From assembly GCF_900113135.1 (NCBI RefSeq), contig NZ_FOOH01000001.1, positions 62,001 through 126,000 of the forward strand: DNA of 64,000 bases, given 5' to 3'. The stretch comes from Salegentibacter agarivorans (GTDB taxonomy: Bacteria > Bacteroidota > Bacteroidia > Flavobacteriales > Flavobacteriaceae). The notes beneath the pieces are model-generated. The model was not told the DNA's origin and ran no database searches. It was given only the letters and a program-made list of their open reading frames with translations. A program made the translations under genes and the position numbers. Below are positions 1 through 8,271 of this stretch, piece after piece. Position 1 is the stretch's first letter. Every line of letters starts with the position of its first letter.

Positions 1-2
1 TG

Positions 3-98
3 GGATTAACCAGATCAGGTTTTACGGGTATATCTCAGCCTAAGCACCCCGATATTGATTTTATAAATATAAGATTATTTTTGAATGTAAACTGCTAA
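3..98 (+). CDS. possible 3' end of a gene cut by the window edge
   Basis: One plus-strand frame is open from the window edge to a TAA at 96-98, giving 31 codons. It ends in an alternating hydrophobic/polar stretch (INIRLFLNVNC), as the last strand of an outer-membrane barrel might. The family cannot be named from so little. It would converge on murB, with only the hairpin at 123-156 between them. The open frame is short enough to be chance. Confidence 0.35.
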   Translation, partial: GLTRSGFTGISQPKHPDIDFINIRLFLNVNC

Positions 99-122
99 TT
101 GTAAGTTAATTAAGGAAGTGGT

Positions 123-156
123 TTTGTAGGGGAAGCGTTAATTTTTTTCCTACAAA
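123..156. terminator. hairpin between convergent gene ends
   Basis: TTTGTAGG (123-130) pairs with CCTACAAA (149-156). The stem extends inward through two G-T wobbles and two A-T pairs. It lies just beyond the murB stop on the minus strand and could end transcription from both sides. The flanking T-runs are weak, so terminator function is only probable. Confidence 0.4.
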
Positions 157-159
157 TAT

Positions 160-1173
160 TTAAAATACATTAACTTCAGGTTCAAGTTTGACATTGTAAT
201 TTTTATAAATTTTATCCTGAATTTCCCTGGAAAGTGCTAAAATTTCTTCCCCGGTAGCGTTTCCATAATTAACCAATACCAACGCCTGGTTTTTATGAAC
301 TCCTGCATCTCCCTGTCTGTAACCCTTTAAGCCAGCCTGGTCTATTAACCAACCTGCGGGAATTTTTATGTTATTTGCCTGCAAGGCATAAAAAGGCATT
401 TCTGGGAATTTTTTTTGAAGTTTTTTAAATTCAGCCTCTTTTATCACCGGATTTTTAAAAAAACTACCGCTGTTTCCTAATTCCCTGGGATCGGGTAATT
501 TTTGCTGCCTAATGCTTATAACAGCATCAGATACATCTTTAATGTTAGGTTTTTTAATTTGCTTCTTATCTAATTCAGCCTGGATGGCACCATATTCGGT
601 TCTTAATTGATGATCTTTTTTGCTTAATCTAAAATTAACCGATGTGATAATATATTCTCCCTTCAGCTTATTTTTAAATACTGAATTACGATAATCAAAT
701 TCACATTGTTGCAGGTTAAAAGTTTCAATTTCCAGGGTTTGTATTCGCATAGCCTCGCAAGATTCAAATGTATCTTTGAGTTCCACGCCATACGCTCCTA
801 TATTTTGAACGGGTGCTGTGCCCACATTTCCAGGTATTAGGGAAAGGTTTTCTAATCCGCCGTAAGCCTTTTCTATACAATAAAGCACAAATTGATGCCA
901 GTTTTCACCGGCACCAACTTTTAAAACTACTTCATCCCGACTTTCAGAAATAAGTTCTATTCCCTTAATGCCAATATGAACCACTGTTTTATCTATATCC
1001 TGGGTAAGCAACATATTGCTGCCGCCGCCAAGTACAAAAATTTCTGAGGCATAGGTTTGCTGTAAAACATCACGCAATTCATCAGTAGAATGCACCGAGA
1101 CGAATTTCCGGGCATTTACATCTACTCCAAAAGTATTGTGTTCTTTCAGTGAAAAATTTTCAGCAACCTGCAT
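160..1173 (-). CDS. murB: UDP-N-acetylenolpyruvoylglucosamine reductase MurB
   Basis: This cytoplasmic flavoenzyme reduces UDP-GlcNAc-enolpyruvate to UDP-MurNAc with NADPH, the second committed step of peptidoglycan synthesis. At 337 residues it has type I (E. coli-like) length. Visible motifs are NTFG (13-16), the FAD-binding GGGSN (49-53), IPGNVGTAPVQNIGAYG (113-129), the YR pair at 161-162 and GNSGSFFKNP (233-242), which carries the catalytic serine region. It begins three bases after the stop of the upstream aminotransferase on the same strand, so the two are probably co-transcribed. The first ATG fits the family start. The identification is secure. Confidence 0.96.
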   Translation of the reverse strand: MQVAENFSLKEHNTFGVDVNARKFVSVHSTDELRDVLQQTYASEIFVLGGGSNMLLTQDIDKTVVHIGIKGIELISESRDEVVLKVGAGENWHQFVLYCIEKAYGGLENLSLIPGNVGTAPVQNIGAYGVELKDTFESCEAMRIQTLEIETFNLQQCEFDYRNSVFKNKLKGEYIITSVNFRLSKKDHQLRTEYGAIQAELDKKQIKKPNIKDVSDAVISIRQQKLPDPRELGNSGSFFKNPVIKEAEFKKLQKKFPEMPFYALQANNIKIPAGWLIDQAGLKGYRQGDAGVHKNQALVLVNYGNATGEEILALSREIQDKIYKNYNVKLEPEVNVF

Positions 1174-1176
1174 AGC

Positions 1177-2367
1177 CTATTTATTATATTCTTCCAGGGC
1201 TATTTTTAGAATTTCTATGGCTTTTTCCAGGTTTTCTTTTTTCAAAACATAGGCAATTCGCACCTGGTTCATACCGGTATTTGGAGTAGAGTAGAAGCCG
1301 TTAGCAGGAGCTACCATTACTGTTTCCCCGTTATACTGAAAATCTTCAAGTAACCACTGAGCAAATTTATCGGCGTTTTCAATGGGCAATTCTGCGATGC
1401 AGTAAAATGCACCTTTGGGTTTTGCTACTTTTACCCCGGGAATTTGCTCTAAACCTTCAATTAAAAGGTTTCTTCGCTCGGTATATTCCTTATTTACTTC
1501 TTCAAAGTATTCATCTGGAGTATCTAATGCAGCTTCAGCGGCAATTTGAGCAAATGTAGGCGGGCTTAATCTTGCCTGAGCAAATTTCATCGCGGCAATC
1601 ATAACTTCCTTATTTTTTGAAACCAGGCAGCCAATTCTTGCACCACACATGCTGTAACGTTTAGAAACAGAATCTACCATAATAGCGTTTTGATCAAGAC
1701 CGGGAATGCTCATAATTGAATGATGCTTAACCCCATCGTAAGCGAATTCACGATAAACTTCATCTGCAACAATAAACAAATCGTGTTTTATTGCTAAATC
1801 TGCCAACTGCTGAATTTCATCACGCGTATAAAGATACCCGGTTGGGTTTCCAGGGTTACAAAGCAAGATCGCTTTAGTTTTATTGGTAATTAATTTCTCA
1901 AACTCTGAAATAGCAGGAAGCGAAAAATTATCTTCAATAGATCCTTTTATAGGCACGATATCAACTCCTGAAGCTGTAGCAAATCCGTTGTAATTTGCAT
2001 AAAAAGGCTCGGGAATTATAACTTCATCGCCGGGATCGGTAATGCTTCCCATAGCAAATAATAAAGCTTCTGAACCTCCGGTGGTTATAATAATATCTTC
2101 AGCATCTACCGGGATATCATTCTTATGATAGTATTTCGCTAATTTGGTTCTATAAGATACAAAACCCGCAGAATGGCTATAAGAAAGAACATCTATATCA
2201 TTATTCTTAACCGCGTCTAATGCTGCTTTAGGTGTTTCAATATCTGGTTGCCCAATATTTAACTGGTAGATTTTTTTTCCTTTTTTTACTGCTGCTTCAG
2301 CAAAAGGAACTAGTTTTCTTATGGGAGATTCGGGCATATTGCGCCCTTTGTTTGAAATACTTGGCAT
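1177..2367 (-). CDS. pyridoxal-phosphate aminotransferase, class I/II (aspartate aminotransferase-like)
   Basis: This is a fold-type I PLP enzyme that transfers an amino group between an amino acid and a 2-oxo acid. Counting from the upstream ATG at 2391, NPGNPTG is at 179-185, ADEVYREF at 209-216 and SVSKRYSMCGARIG at 241-254, with Lys244 as the Schiff-base lysine. I prefer the internal ATG at 2367 (MPSISNKG), because the eight extra residues from 2391 look non-conserved. It precedes murB by three bases. The substrate cannot be read from the sequence: aspartate, aromatic and alanine-type enzymes share these motifs. Confidence 0.85.
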   Translation of the reverse strand: MPSISNKGRNMPESPIRKLVPFAEAAVKKGKKIYQLNIGQPDIETPKAALDAVKNNDIDVLSYSHSAGFVSYRTKLAKYYHKNDIPVDAEDIIITTGGSEALLFAMGSITDPGDEVIIPEPFYANYNGFATASGVDIVPIKGSIEDNFSLPAISEFEKLITNKTKAILLCNPGNPTGYLYTRDEIQQLADLAIKHDLFIVADEVYREFAYDGVKHHSIMSIPGLDQNAIMVDSVSKRYSMCGARIGCLVSKNKEVMIAAMKFAQARLSPPTFAQIAAEAALDTPDEYFEEVNKEYTERRNLLIEGLEQIPGVKVAKPKGAFYCIAELPIENADKFAQWLLEDFQYNGETVMVAPANGFYSTPNTGMNQVRIAYVLKKENLEKAIEILKIALEEYNK

Positions 2368-2489
2368 GAGATTGTTTTTAATACTGTGCAAAAATGCAAA
2401 ATTCCTTTAAAATTTTAGGCCTATTTATGTTATAATCGGCCTAAAAAAAATATGTACATTTTTAAGATGAAATGTACAATTATGAGCGT

Positions 2490-2620
2490 AAAAAAGCCGT
2501 TTGAAAAGTCTTATTTCTGTCAGGCTGTTCCCATCGATTTAGGATGGTTTCAGCTTCTAAGATTTTAGATCCTGAAATAAACTCAGGATGACTTTATAAA
2601 AACATTTCAAACGGCTTTTT
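2490..2620. terminator. terminator stem enclosing a dispersed repeat
   Basis: A perfect 16-bp inverted repeat (AAAAAGCCGTTTGAAA at 2491-2506, its complement at 2605-2620) lies just beyond the DUF1573 stop. On the minus strand the stem ends in a T-run, as an intrinsic terminator does. The 98-nt loop is not random: it holds the GTCA...CTTCTAA and TTAGATCCTGAA...TCAGGATGAC modules found as repeats elsewhere in the window. A close relative of the whole unit, stem plus loop edges, occurs at 11564-11650. Confidence 0.75.
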
Positions 2621-2637
2621 ATTTCTTCATCTTAAAA

Positions 2638-3027
2638 TTAACGGCTGCTATCGTCCTCGATAACTCTACCTTTAATTTTAAGCGATTTTGTGGCTTCTTC
2701 GGCATTAGAATAAACGGTAACCGTTTTTCTAATTGGGCCCACAAGTTGAGTGTTATATTTTACCTGGATTTCGCCGGTTTCTCCCGGTTGAATTGGTTCT
2801 TCTGGTTTCTTTGGAATTGTACACCCACAACTTGAAGTTACATTGGCAATAACCAATGGAACATTCCCCGTATTGGTGAATTCAAAAACGCGAACACCGT
2901 CACTTCCTTTTTTTATTTCGCCATAATCAATAGTTTCACTCTTGAATTCTATTTTGGCTGTTTCCTGCGCCATTGCTGTGCCTAACCCGGCAACAACAAA
3001 AATGGCAATTGCGATTAACTTTTTCAT
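2638..3027 (-). CDS. secreted DUF1573 domain protein
   Basis: A 129-residue protein with a clear Sec signal peptide (about residues 1-20, cut after AMA), followed by one DUF1573 domain. This is an immunoglobulin-like fold common in Bacteroidota. The conserved SSCGCT motif sits in the middle, with a GE/GP-rich beta-sandwich pattern (FEFTNTGNVPLVI, QVKYNT). The molecular function of DUF1573 is not established; it is usually periplasmic or surface exposed. The gene stands alone, diverges from valS and is closed by the composite terminator at 2490-2620. Confidence 0.85.
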   Translation of the reverse strand: MKKLIAIAIFVVAGLGTAMAQETAKIEFKSETIDYGEIKKGSDGVRVFEFTNTGNVPLVIANVTSSCGCTIPKKPEEPIQPGETGEIQVKYNTQLVGPIRKTVTVYSNAEEATKSLKIKGRVIEDDSSR

Positions 3028-3128
3028 AATTTCTGGTTTTTAATAAACGAAAGGTAAAGATAAGTTGAAATGACGTACACTCAAAATTATATTCAAATCA
3101 ACTTCTTTTATAATCCTTAAGTTATAAT

Positions 3129-3136
3129 TACTTTTG
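3129..3136 (+). promoter_or_regulatory. candidate -7 promoter element of valS
   Basis: TACTTTTG matches the flavobacterial -7 consensus TAnnTTTG and lies 28 bases before the valS ATG. No good TTG is seen at the usual -33 distance. Confidence 0.4.
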
Positions 3137-3164
3137 CCTTTATTTTTCAAAAACCAGACCAAAT

Positions 3165-5795
3165 ATGGCGATTGCTTCCCAATACGATTCAAAAAAAGTA
3201 GAAGATAAATGGTATAACTACTGGATGGAAAACAAGTATTTTCATTCTGAAGTAGATGAGCGTGAGCCTTACACCATTGTAATACCGCCGCCAAACGTGA
3301 CCGGGGTTTTACACATGGGCCATATGCTGAATAATACCATTCAGGATGTTTTGGTGAGACGCGCCAGGTTAAAGGGCTTCAACGCTTGCTGGGTGCCGGG
3401 AACAGATCACGCTTCTATTGCAACTGAAGCTAAAGTAGTAGCAAAATTAAAGGCTGAAGGAATTGATAAAAACGATCTTAGCCGTGAGGAATTTCTACAA
3501 CACGCGTGGGATTGGACGCATAAGCACGGTGGTATTATCCTAGAGCAGTTAAAAAAGCTGGGCGCATCCTGTGATTGGGACCGAACCAAGTTTACGATGG
3601 ATGATAATATGTCAGCCTCTGTAATTAAGGTTTTTGTAGATCTATATGAAAAAGGTCTTATCTACCGCGGTTACCGAATGGTAAACTGGGATCCCGTAGC
3701 GAAAACCACACTTTCTGACGAAGAAGTGATTCATATTGAAAAGCAGGGAAATCTTTATTATTTAAATTATAAAGTAGAAGGCAGTGATGATGTTTTAACT
3801 ATTGCTACCACACGTCCTGAAACTATTCTTGGTGATACTGCGATTTGTATCAATCCAAACGATGAACGTTTTACACATTTAAAAGGGAAAAAAGCAATAG
3901 TGCCAATTTGCAACCGTGTAATTCCAATTATTGAAGATGAATATGTAGATGTGGAATTTGGTACCGGGTGTTTAAAAGTAACGCCGGCACACGATGAGAA
4001 CGATAAAATGCTTGGAGATAAGCATAACCTGGAGGTAATTGATATTCTTAATGATGATGCCAGCCTAAATGCCCACGGAATGCATTATGAAGGCAAAGAC
4101 AGGTTCCAGGCCAGAAAAGAAATTGTAGAAGAATTAAAAGAAATGGGTGTGCTTACCAAAACTGAAGAGCACATTAATAAAGTAGGAACCAGCGAGCGTA
4201 CCGGTGCGGTAATAGAACCAAAACTTAGCGATCAATGGTTTTTAAAAATGAAGGAGCTGGCTAAACCGGCAATTGATGCCGTGGTTGGCGATGAAATTAA
4301 CCTGGTGCCAGATAAATTTCTGAATACCTACAAGCACTGGATGGAAAATGTGCGGGACTGGAATATCTCACGTCAGCTTTTGTGGGGGCAACAGATTCCC
4401 GCTTATTTCTACGGAAGTGGAAAAGAAGATTTTGTAGTTGCTGAAACTGCTGAAGAAGCCCTGGAAAAAGCAAGAGAAAAGTCAGAGAATGCTGATCTAA
4501 AGGCTGAAGAATTAATTCAGGATAAAGATGCACTGGATACCTGGTTTTCTTCCTGGTTATGGCCAATGAGCGTTTTTAACGGTATTCTGGAGCCAGAAAA
4601 TGAAGAAATTAAATATTACTACCCTACCAACGATCTTGTTACCGCCCCCGAAATTTTATTTTTCTGGGTAGCACGTATGATTATGGCAGGCTATGAATAT
4701 AGAGGTGAGCGTCCTTTTAAAAATGTCTATCTCACGGGAATTGTACGGGACAAGCAACGTAGAAAAATGTCTAAGTCGCTGGGGAATTCACCAGATCCGC
4801 TGGGACTAATTGAACAATATGGCGCCGATGGCGTTAGGGTAGGAATGCTATTGAGTTCTCCTGCCGGGAACGATTTAATGTTCGAGGAAGACCTATGTAA
4901 GCAAGGAAGTGCTTTTTCAAATAAGATATGGAATGCCTTCAGGCTGGTAAAAGGCTGGGAAGTTTCCGAAGAAAAAGAGCAGGACGAAACATCTAAAATC
5001 GCGATAGACTGGTACACAGCCAGGTTTAGAAAAACGCTTGTAGAAATTGAAGACCATTACTCTAAATACAGAATGAGTGATGCTTTAATGAGCACTTACA
5101 AATTAATTTGGGACGATTACTGTTCCTGGTTTCTTGAAATGGTAAAACCCGCTTACGGGCAGCCTATAGATGTAAAAACATATAAAGCGGTAATAGAAAT
5201 TTTAGAAGATAATTTAAAGATTCTTCATCCTTTTATGCCGTTTGTAACCGAAGAGATTTGGCATGAAATTACCGAAAGAAAAGCATCTGAAGCTTTAATT
5301 ATCGCAAAATGGCCTGAGCTTAAAGATTTCAATGAAGAAATAATCAATGAGTTTACTTTGGCTTCAGAAGTTATTGCGGGAATTAGAAAAATAAGGAAAG
5401 AGAAGAATATTTCATTCAAAAATACCATAGATCTTATGGTGATGAATAATGAAAAAGCTTCAGAATTATTTGATCCCGTAATCTTGAAAATGGGAAATAT
5501 AGATGCTTTTAGCTATGTAGATAAGCAGGTTGAAGGTGCACTTTCATTCCGTGTAAAATCTAATGAATATTTTATTCCAATTGCCGGTTCAATAGATGTG
5601 GAAGCTGAAATTGAAAAACTGGAAGAAGAATTAAAATACAATCAAGGCTTTTTGAATTCCGTGGAAAAGAAACTTTCTAATGAGCGTTTTGTAAATAACG
5701 CCCCGGAAAAAGTGGTTGCTATAGAAAAAGCGAAAAAGGCAGATGCTGAAGCTAAAATTGAAGCGATTAAAGCCAGCTTAAAAAGTTTAAAATAA
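3165..5795 (+). CDS. valS: valyl-tRNA synthetase
   Basis: This cytoplasmic class I synthetase charges tRNA-Val and edits misactivated threonine. It has 876 residues. The catalytic signatures HMGH (50-53) and KMSKS (534-538) are both present. The CP1 editing domain lies between them ([14 protein letters not shown] region), followed by the anticodon-binding helices and the Val-specific C-terminal coiled-coil arm (about residues 810-876, rich in Lys and Glu). The ATG start gives the typical N-terminus. It is transcribed alone, converges on the ACBP gene 26 bases away, and diverges from the DUF1573 gene. Confidence 0.98.
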   Translation: MAIASQYDSKKVEDKWYNYWMENKYFHSEVDEREPYTIVIPPPNVTGVLHMGHMLNNTIQDVLVRRARLKGFNACWVPGTDHASIATEAKVVAKLKAEGIDKNDLSREEFLQHAWDWTHKHGGIILEQLKKLGASCDWDRTKFTMDDNMSASVIKVFVDLYEKGLIYRGYRMVNWDPVAKTTLSDEEVIHIEKQGNLYYLNYKVEGSDDVLTIATTRPETILGDTAICINPNDERFTHLKGKKAIVPICNRVIPIIEDEYVDVEFGTGCLKVTPAHDENDKMLGDKHNLEVIDILNDDASLNAHGMHYEGKDRFQARKEIVEELKEMGVLTKTEEHINKVGTSERTGAVIEPKLSDQWFLKMKELAKPAIDAVVGDEINLVPDKFLNTYKHWMENVRDWNISRQLLWGQQIPAYFYGSGKEDFVVAETAEEALEKAREKSENADLKAEELIQDKDALDTWFSSWLWPMSVFNGILEPENEEIKYYYPTNDLVTAPEILFFWVARMIMAGYEYRGERPFKNVYLTGIVRDKQRRKMSKSLGNSPDPLGLIEQYGADGVRVGMLLSSPAGNDLMFEEDLCKQGSAFSNKIWNAFRLVKGWEVSEEKEQDETSKIAIDWYTARFRKTLVEIEDHYSKYRMSDALMSTYKLIWDDYCSWFLEMVKPAYGQPIDVKTYKAVIEILEDNLKILHPFMPFVTEEIWHEITERKASEALIIAKWPELKDFNEEIINEFTLASEVIAGIRKIRKEKNISFKNTIDLMVMNNEKASELFDPVILKMGNIDAFSYVDKQVEGALSFRVKSNEYFIPIAGSIDVEAEIEKLEEELKYNQGFLNSVEKKLSNERFVNNAPEKVVAIEKAKKADAEAKIEAIKASLKSLK

Positions 5796-5809
5796 AATTA
5801 AGGGAGATT

Positions 5810-5841
5810 TTGGCGAGGTAGCTATGGGGTTACTTCGCCAA
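5810..5841. terminator. hairpin overlapping the convergent gene ends
   Basis: TTGGCGAGGTA (5810-5820) pairs with TACTTCGCCAA (5831-5841) with one wobble. It sits 14 bases after the valS stop and runs into the last codons of the convergent ACBP gene. It may serve both genes, but the T-tract is poor. Confidence 0.4.
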
Positions 5842-6118
5842 TATGTTCTTCTACAAGTTCTACATATTTTTCGCGAGCTTCCTGCTTGCTTAAATTTTTC
5901 ACCTGTAATAAAGCGTTTATTTTAAAAGCATTTCTAAGATCCCCTTCGTTGGTAGGCGGGACGTAAAATCCGTTTACCTGAGTGGCTTTCTTGTAATAGG
6001 CGTAGAAATGAAGCATAACATCTGGCGCAAATTTTTGCGTGGTTTTGCTGGCCATATCATAGGCTTTTAAAAATTTTTCATCTGTTGTTTCAGGCATAAC
6101 GTACTGCTTATTCATCAA
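5822..6118 (-). CDS. acyl-CoA-binding protein
   Basis: A 98-residue ACBP-type four-helix protein that binds long-chain acyl-CoA esters in the cytoplasm. The family pattern is visible: a first helix with FLKAYDMAS, then LHFYAYYKKAT with the ligand-contacting tyrosines and lysine. The C-terminal helix has EAREKYVELVEE. The gene overlaps the end of psd by 11 bases, as expected for translational coupling, and closes a phospholipid operon. A role in supplying acyl chains for lipid synthesis is an inference from that context. Confidence 0.88.
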   Translation of the reverse strand: MMNKQYVMPETTDEKFLKAYDMASKTTQKFAPDVMLHFYAYYKKATQVNGFYVPPTNEGDLRNAFKINALLQVKNLSKQEAREKYVELVEEHIGEVTP

Positions 6119-6764
6119 TTTTGGCTATTACACTTAGCCCACCTTTTACCTTCTGGTTAAGTTTCACCGAAATTGGTGTGTTTAAAGGTAGAAACACATC
6201 TACCCGAGAACCGAATTTTATAAATCCGCTGTCACTGCCCTGGATTACTTCATTTCCAACTTCAGCATAGTTTACAATTCTTTTTGCCATTGCTCCGGCA
6301 ATTTGCCGGTATAAAACTTCGCCGGCAATATCATTTTCAACCACTACCGTTGTTCTCTCATTCTCTTCACTGGATTTTGGATGCCAGGCCACTAAAAATT
6401 TCCCGGGGTGATATTTACTGTATTTTACTTTTCCACCAATTGGATGCCTGGTTACGTGCACATTTATTGGTGACATAAAAATAGAAACCTGCAAACGTTT
6501 GTCTTTAAAGTATTCTTTCTCTTCTACTTCTTCAATGGCCACTACTTTTCCGTCTACCGGAGCAACGACGTGAGCATCGTTTAAAAGTGTATTCCGTTTT
6601 GGGTTTCTAAAAAATTGAATAATTAGAAAAAACAGTATTATGGTGGCTACCAGGATAGCAAATTTTATCCAGTATGTATTTATTAACGAATAAGATACCA
6701 CGTTTATTGCAATAAGCAGCAAAGCTGCCCACGCCATTATTTTATAACCTTCTTTATGAAACAT
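6108..6764 (-). CDS. psd: phosphatidylserine decarboxylase family protein
   Basis: This pyruvoyl enzyme makes phosphatidylethanolamine from phosphatidylserine. It is the short 218-residue type. Two predicted membrane segments (about 12-30 and 34-52) precede the catalytic domain, which shows VAPVDGKVV (67-75), FMSPINVHVTRHPIGG and HPGKF. The self-cleavage site is Gly185-Ser186 in KFGSRVDVF; the serine becomes the pyruvoyl group. The gene overlaps cdsA upstream and the ACBP gene downstream by 11 bases each, so the three are one translationally coupled unit. The pssA partner is not in the window. Confidence 0.92.
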   Translation of the reverse strand: MFHKEGYKIMAWAALLLIAINVVSYSLINTYWIKFAILVATIILFFLIIQFFRNPKRNTLLNDAHVVAPVDGKVVAIEEVEEKEYFKDKRLQVSIFMSPINVHVTRHPIGGKVKYSKYHPGKFLVAWHPKSSEENERTTVVVENDIAGEVLYRQIAGAMAKRIVNYAEVGNEVIQGSDSGFIKFGSRVDVFLPLNTPISVKLNQKVKGGLSVIAKIDE

Positions 6765-7557
6765 AATCTAGAATATATAGATAAGCATATACAAATGGAC
6801 TCGAAAAAATAATACTGTCTAATCTGTCAAACAAGCCGCCGTGTCCTGGCATTAAGGTGCCGCTATCTTTCACACCGGCCTGCCGTTTAAATTTTGATTG
6901 AATAAGATCTCCAAGAGTTCCAAAAACACTAAGTATTATGGCCATTCCCAGCCAGATAGGGAAGGTGAGGAACTGGGTGTAATAAAATATAAAAAAACTG
7001 GCTACACCACTAAAAATAACTCCGCCCAGAAAACCTTCTACAGTTTTATTGGGAGAAATACGTTCAAAGAGTTTTTTGCTTCCAAAATTCTTACCAACAA
7101 TATAAGCAAAAGTATCATTAGTCCAAATCAGGATAAAAATACCTACTACCAATTTTGGAATAAAAACGCCTTCTATGGTTGGAATTAGCGTGAGAAAAAT
7201 TACCGAAGAAATTAGGTAAAAAATAATAATGATATACTTCTTCTTTTCAAAAACAGGTATTTTTCTTACTACCAGTAAATCTTTTACAAGAAATAAGTTT
7301 ACGAATATGGTAATAAAGAGCAACAGGATTGTAGCATCCTGATTAAATTTTAAATAGCTGAAAAGATAAAAAAGTAAAGCTTGTACACCATAAAGTGCAT
7401 AGCTTTTTAAATGCAGAAGTTTTTGCATTTCTATAAGACAAACTAGTCCTAAAAGATAAAATAAGCTGATAAAAATTAATTCTGAAGAAAGTATAGAAGC
7501 CACCAATATGGATACGTACAACAATCCTGAAATAGTTCTAATAATAGCTTCCCTCAT
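6754..7557 (-). CDS. cdsA: phosphatidate cytidylyltransferase
   Basis: This integral inner-membrane enzyme makes CDP-diacylglycerol from phosphatidic acid and CTP, the branch point of phospholipid synthesis. It has 267 residues, mostly hydrophobic, with about seven or eight membrane segments. The C-terminal CDP-alcohol signature is complete: SKFKRQAGVKDSG followed by MPGHGGLFDRLDS. Its start is three bases past the LUD gene stop and its end overlaps psd. Confidence 0.95.
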   Translation of the reverse strand: MREAIIRTISGLLYVSILVASILSSELIFISLFYLLGLVCLIEMQKLLHLKSYALYGVQALLFYLFSYLKFNQDATILLLFITIFVNLFLVKDLLVVRKIPVFEKKKYIIIIFYLISSVIFLTLIPTIEGVFIPKLVVGIFILIWTNDTFAYIVGKNFGSKKLFERISPNKTVEGFLGGVIFSGVASFFIFYYTQFLTFPIWLGMAIILSVFGTLGDLIQSKFKRQAGVKDSGTLMPGHGGLFDRLDSIIFSSPFVYAYLYILDYVS

Positions 7558-7560
7558 GTG

Positions 7561-8172
7561 TTATAAATCTTCCAGCAGGAGCAAATATAGGTTTTTTGTA
7601 CTACTTCCATAGCTCATAAAATCACCTTCTTTCTGCGTTTCAAAATTTTTGATGGTAGTAATATTAGAAGGAATTCGCTGTTTGTTTCTAAATTTAATGC
7701 CGCGAAGGCCTTCGCCAATTGTATCTATTAACTGGCTTGTAGAAGAAATAATAACAAAATTATCGGGTAAATCGTTGAGTTTGCATTCTTTAATCTGGTT
7801 AGAAGAAATAAGTATAGAACCATCGTTTGCTACCAGGTACTCACAGGTAGAAAGAAAGAATGGAGCCGAACCAGACCTGGTAAAACTAAGGTTGAAACCT
7901 TTAAATTTATCCTGAAGATTGGGATCAAGACAAAAACATTCTTTTTCGTACCAATCGTTTTCCAGTAAAATATTATCAAAAGCTTCTTGCATCTCTTTAT
8001 TGTCTTCACAATAGAGAAATTTACCCCCATTATTTTTAAAATTGAGCATAAAGCGCTCATCAGTAGGGAGTTTTACCTCTGGCATGTATTTTCCCCGCTC
8101 AGCTTTTTCAGGAGATTCCTGTTTTTTGTCTGATTTAGATTTAGGGTTAAGAAATCTTCTAAATAGACTCAT
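7561..8172 (-). CDS. LUD domain protein (LutC/YkgG-like)
   Basis: A 203-residue cytoplasmic protein with a LUD (lactate-utilisation) domain. The part from about residue 40 to the end has the family pattern (CLDPNL, TRSGSAPFFLSTCEYLVANDGSILISSNQ, VIISSTSQLIDTIGEGL). The N-terminal 30 residues are Lys/Ser rich and probably flexible. LutA and LutB partners are absent here. In Bacteroidota this single-domain form sits between ftsH and cdsA, so a role in lactate oxidation should not be assumed. It has its own likely promoter behind the ftsH terminator. Confidence 0.75.
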   Translation of the reverse strand: MSLFRRFLNPKSKSDKKQESPEKAERGKYMPEVKLPTDERFMLNFKNNGGKFLYCEDNKEMQEAFDNILLENDWYEKECFCLDPNLQDKFKGFNLSFTRSGSAPFFLSTCEYLVANDGSILISSNQIKECKLNDLPDNFVIISSTSQLIDTIGEGLRGIKFRNKQRIPSNITTIKNFETQKEGDFMSYGSSTKNLYLLLLEDL

Positions 8173-8207
8173 AGAGTTTTGGGTGTGGTTCTCAACGTCA
8201 TTTTAAC

Positions 8208-8215
8208 CAAAGGTA
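8208..8215 (-). promoter_or_regulatory. candidate -7 element of the LUD-cdsA-psd-ACBP operon
   Basis: TACCTTTG on the minus strand matches TAnnTTTG and lies 35 bases before the LUD gene ATG. It directly follows the ftsH terminator stem, so the -33 region would fall inside that hairpin. No clear TTG is seen there. Confidence 0.42.
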
Positions 8216-8255
8216 AAAAATCTTAATTTAACACTTAGATAAATTAAGATTTTTT
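8215..8255. terminator. perfect AT-rich hairpin between ftsH and the LUD gene
   Basis: AAAAAATCTTAATTTA (8215-8230) and its exact complement (8240-8255) form a 16-bp stem with a 9-nt loop and six T residues at the end on either strand. It lies 16 bases past the ftsH stop and probably ends or attenuates rsfS-ftsH transcription. Confidence 0.75.
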
Positions 8256-8271
8256 AAACCGTGGTTGTGAA

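Noticed and set aside
3040-3294. 84-codon minus-strand frame between DUF1573 and valS
   Set aside because: It overlaps the start of valS and the divergent promoter region, and has no recognisable domain.
3407-3589. Open frames antisense to valS (also around 4297-4566 and 4727-5017)
   Set aside because: They lie wholly inside a well-supported gene, have compositions typical of antisense shadows and no start signals or family matches.
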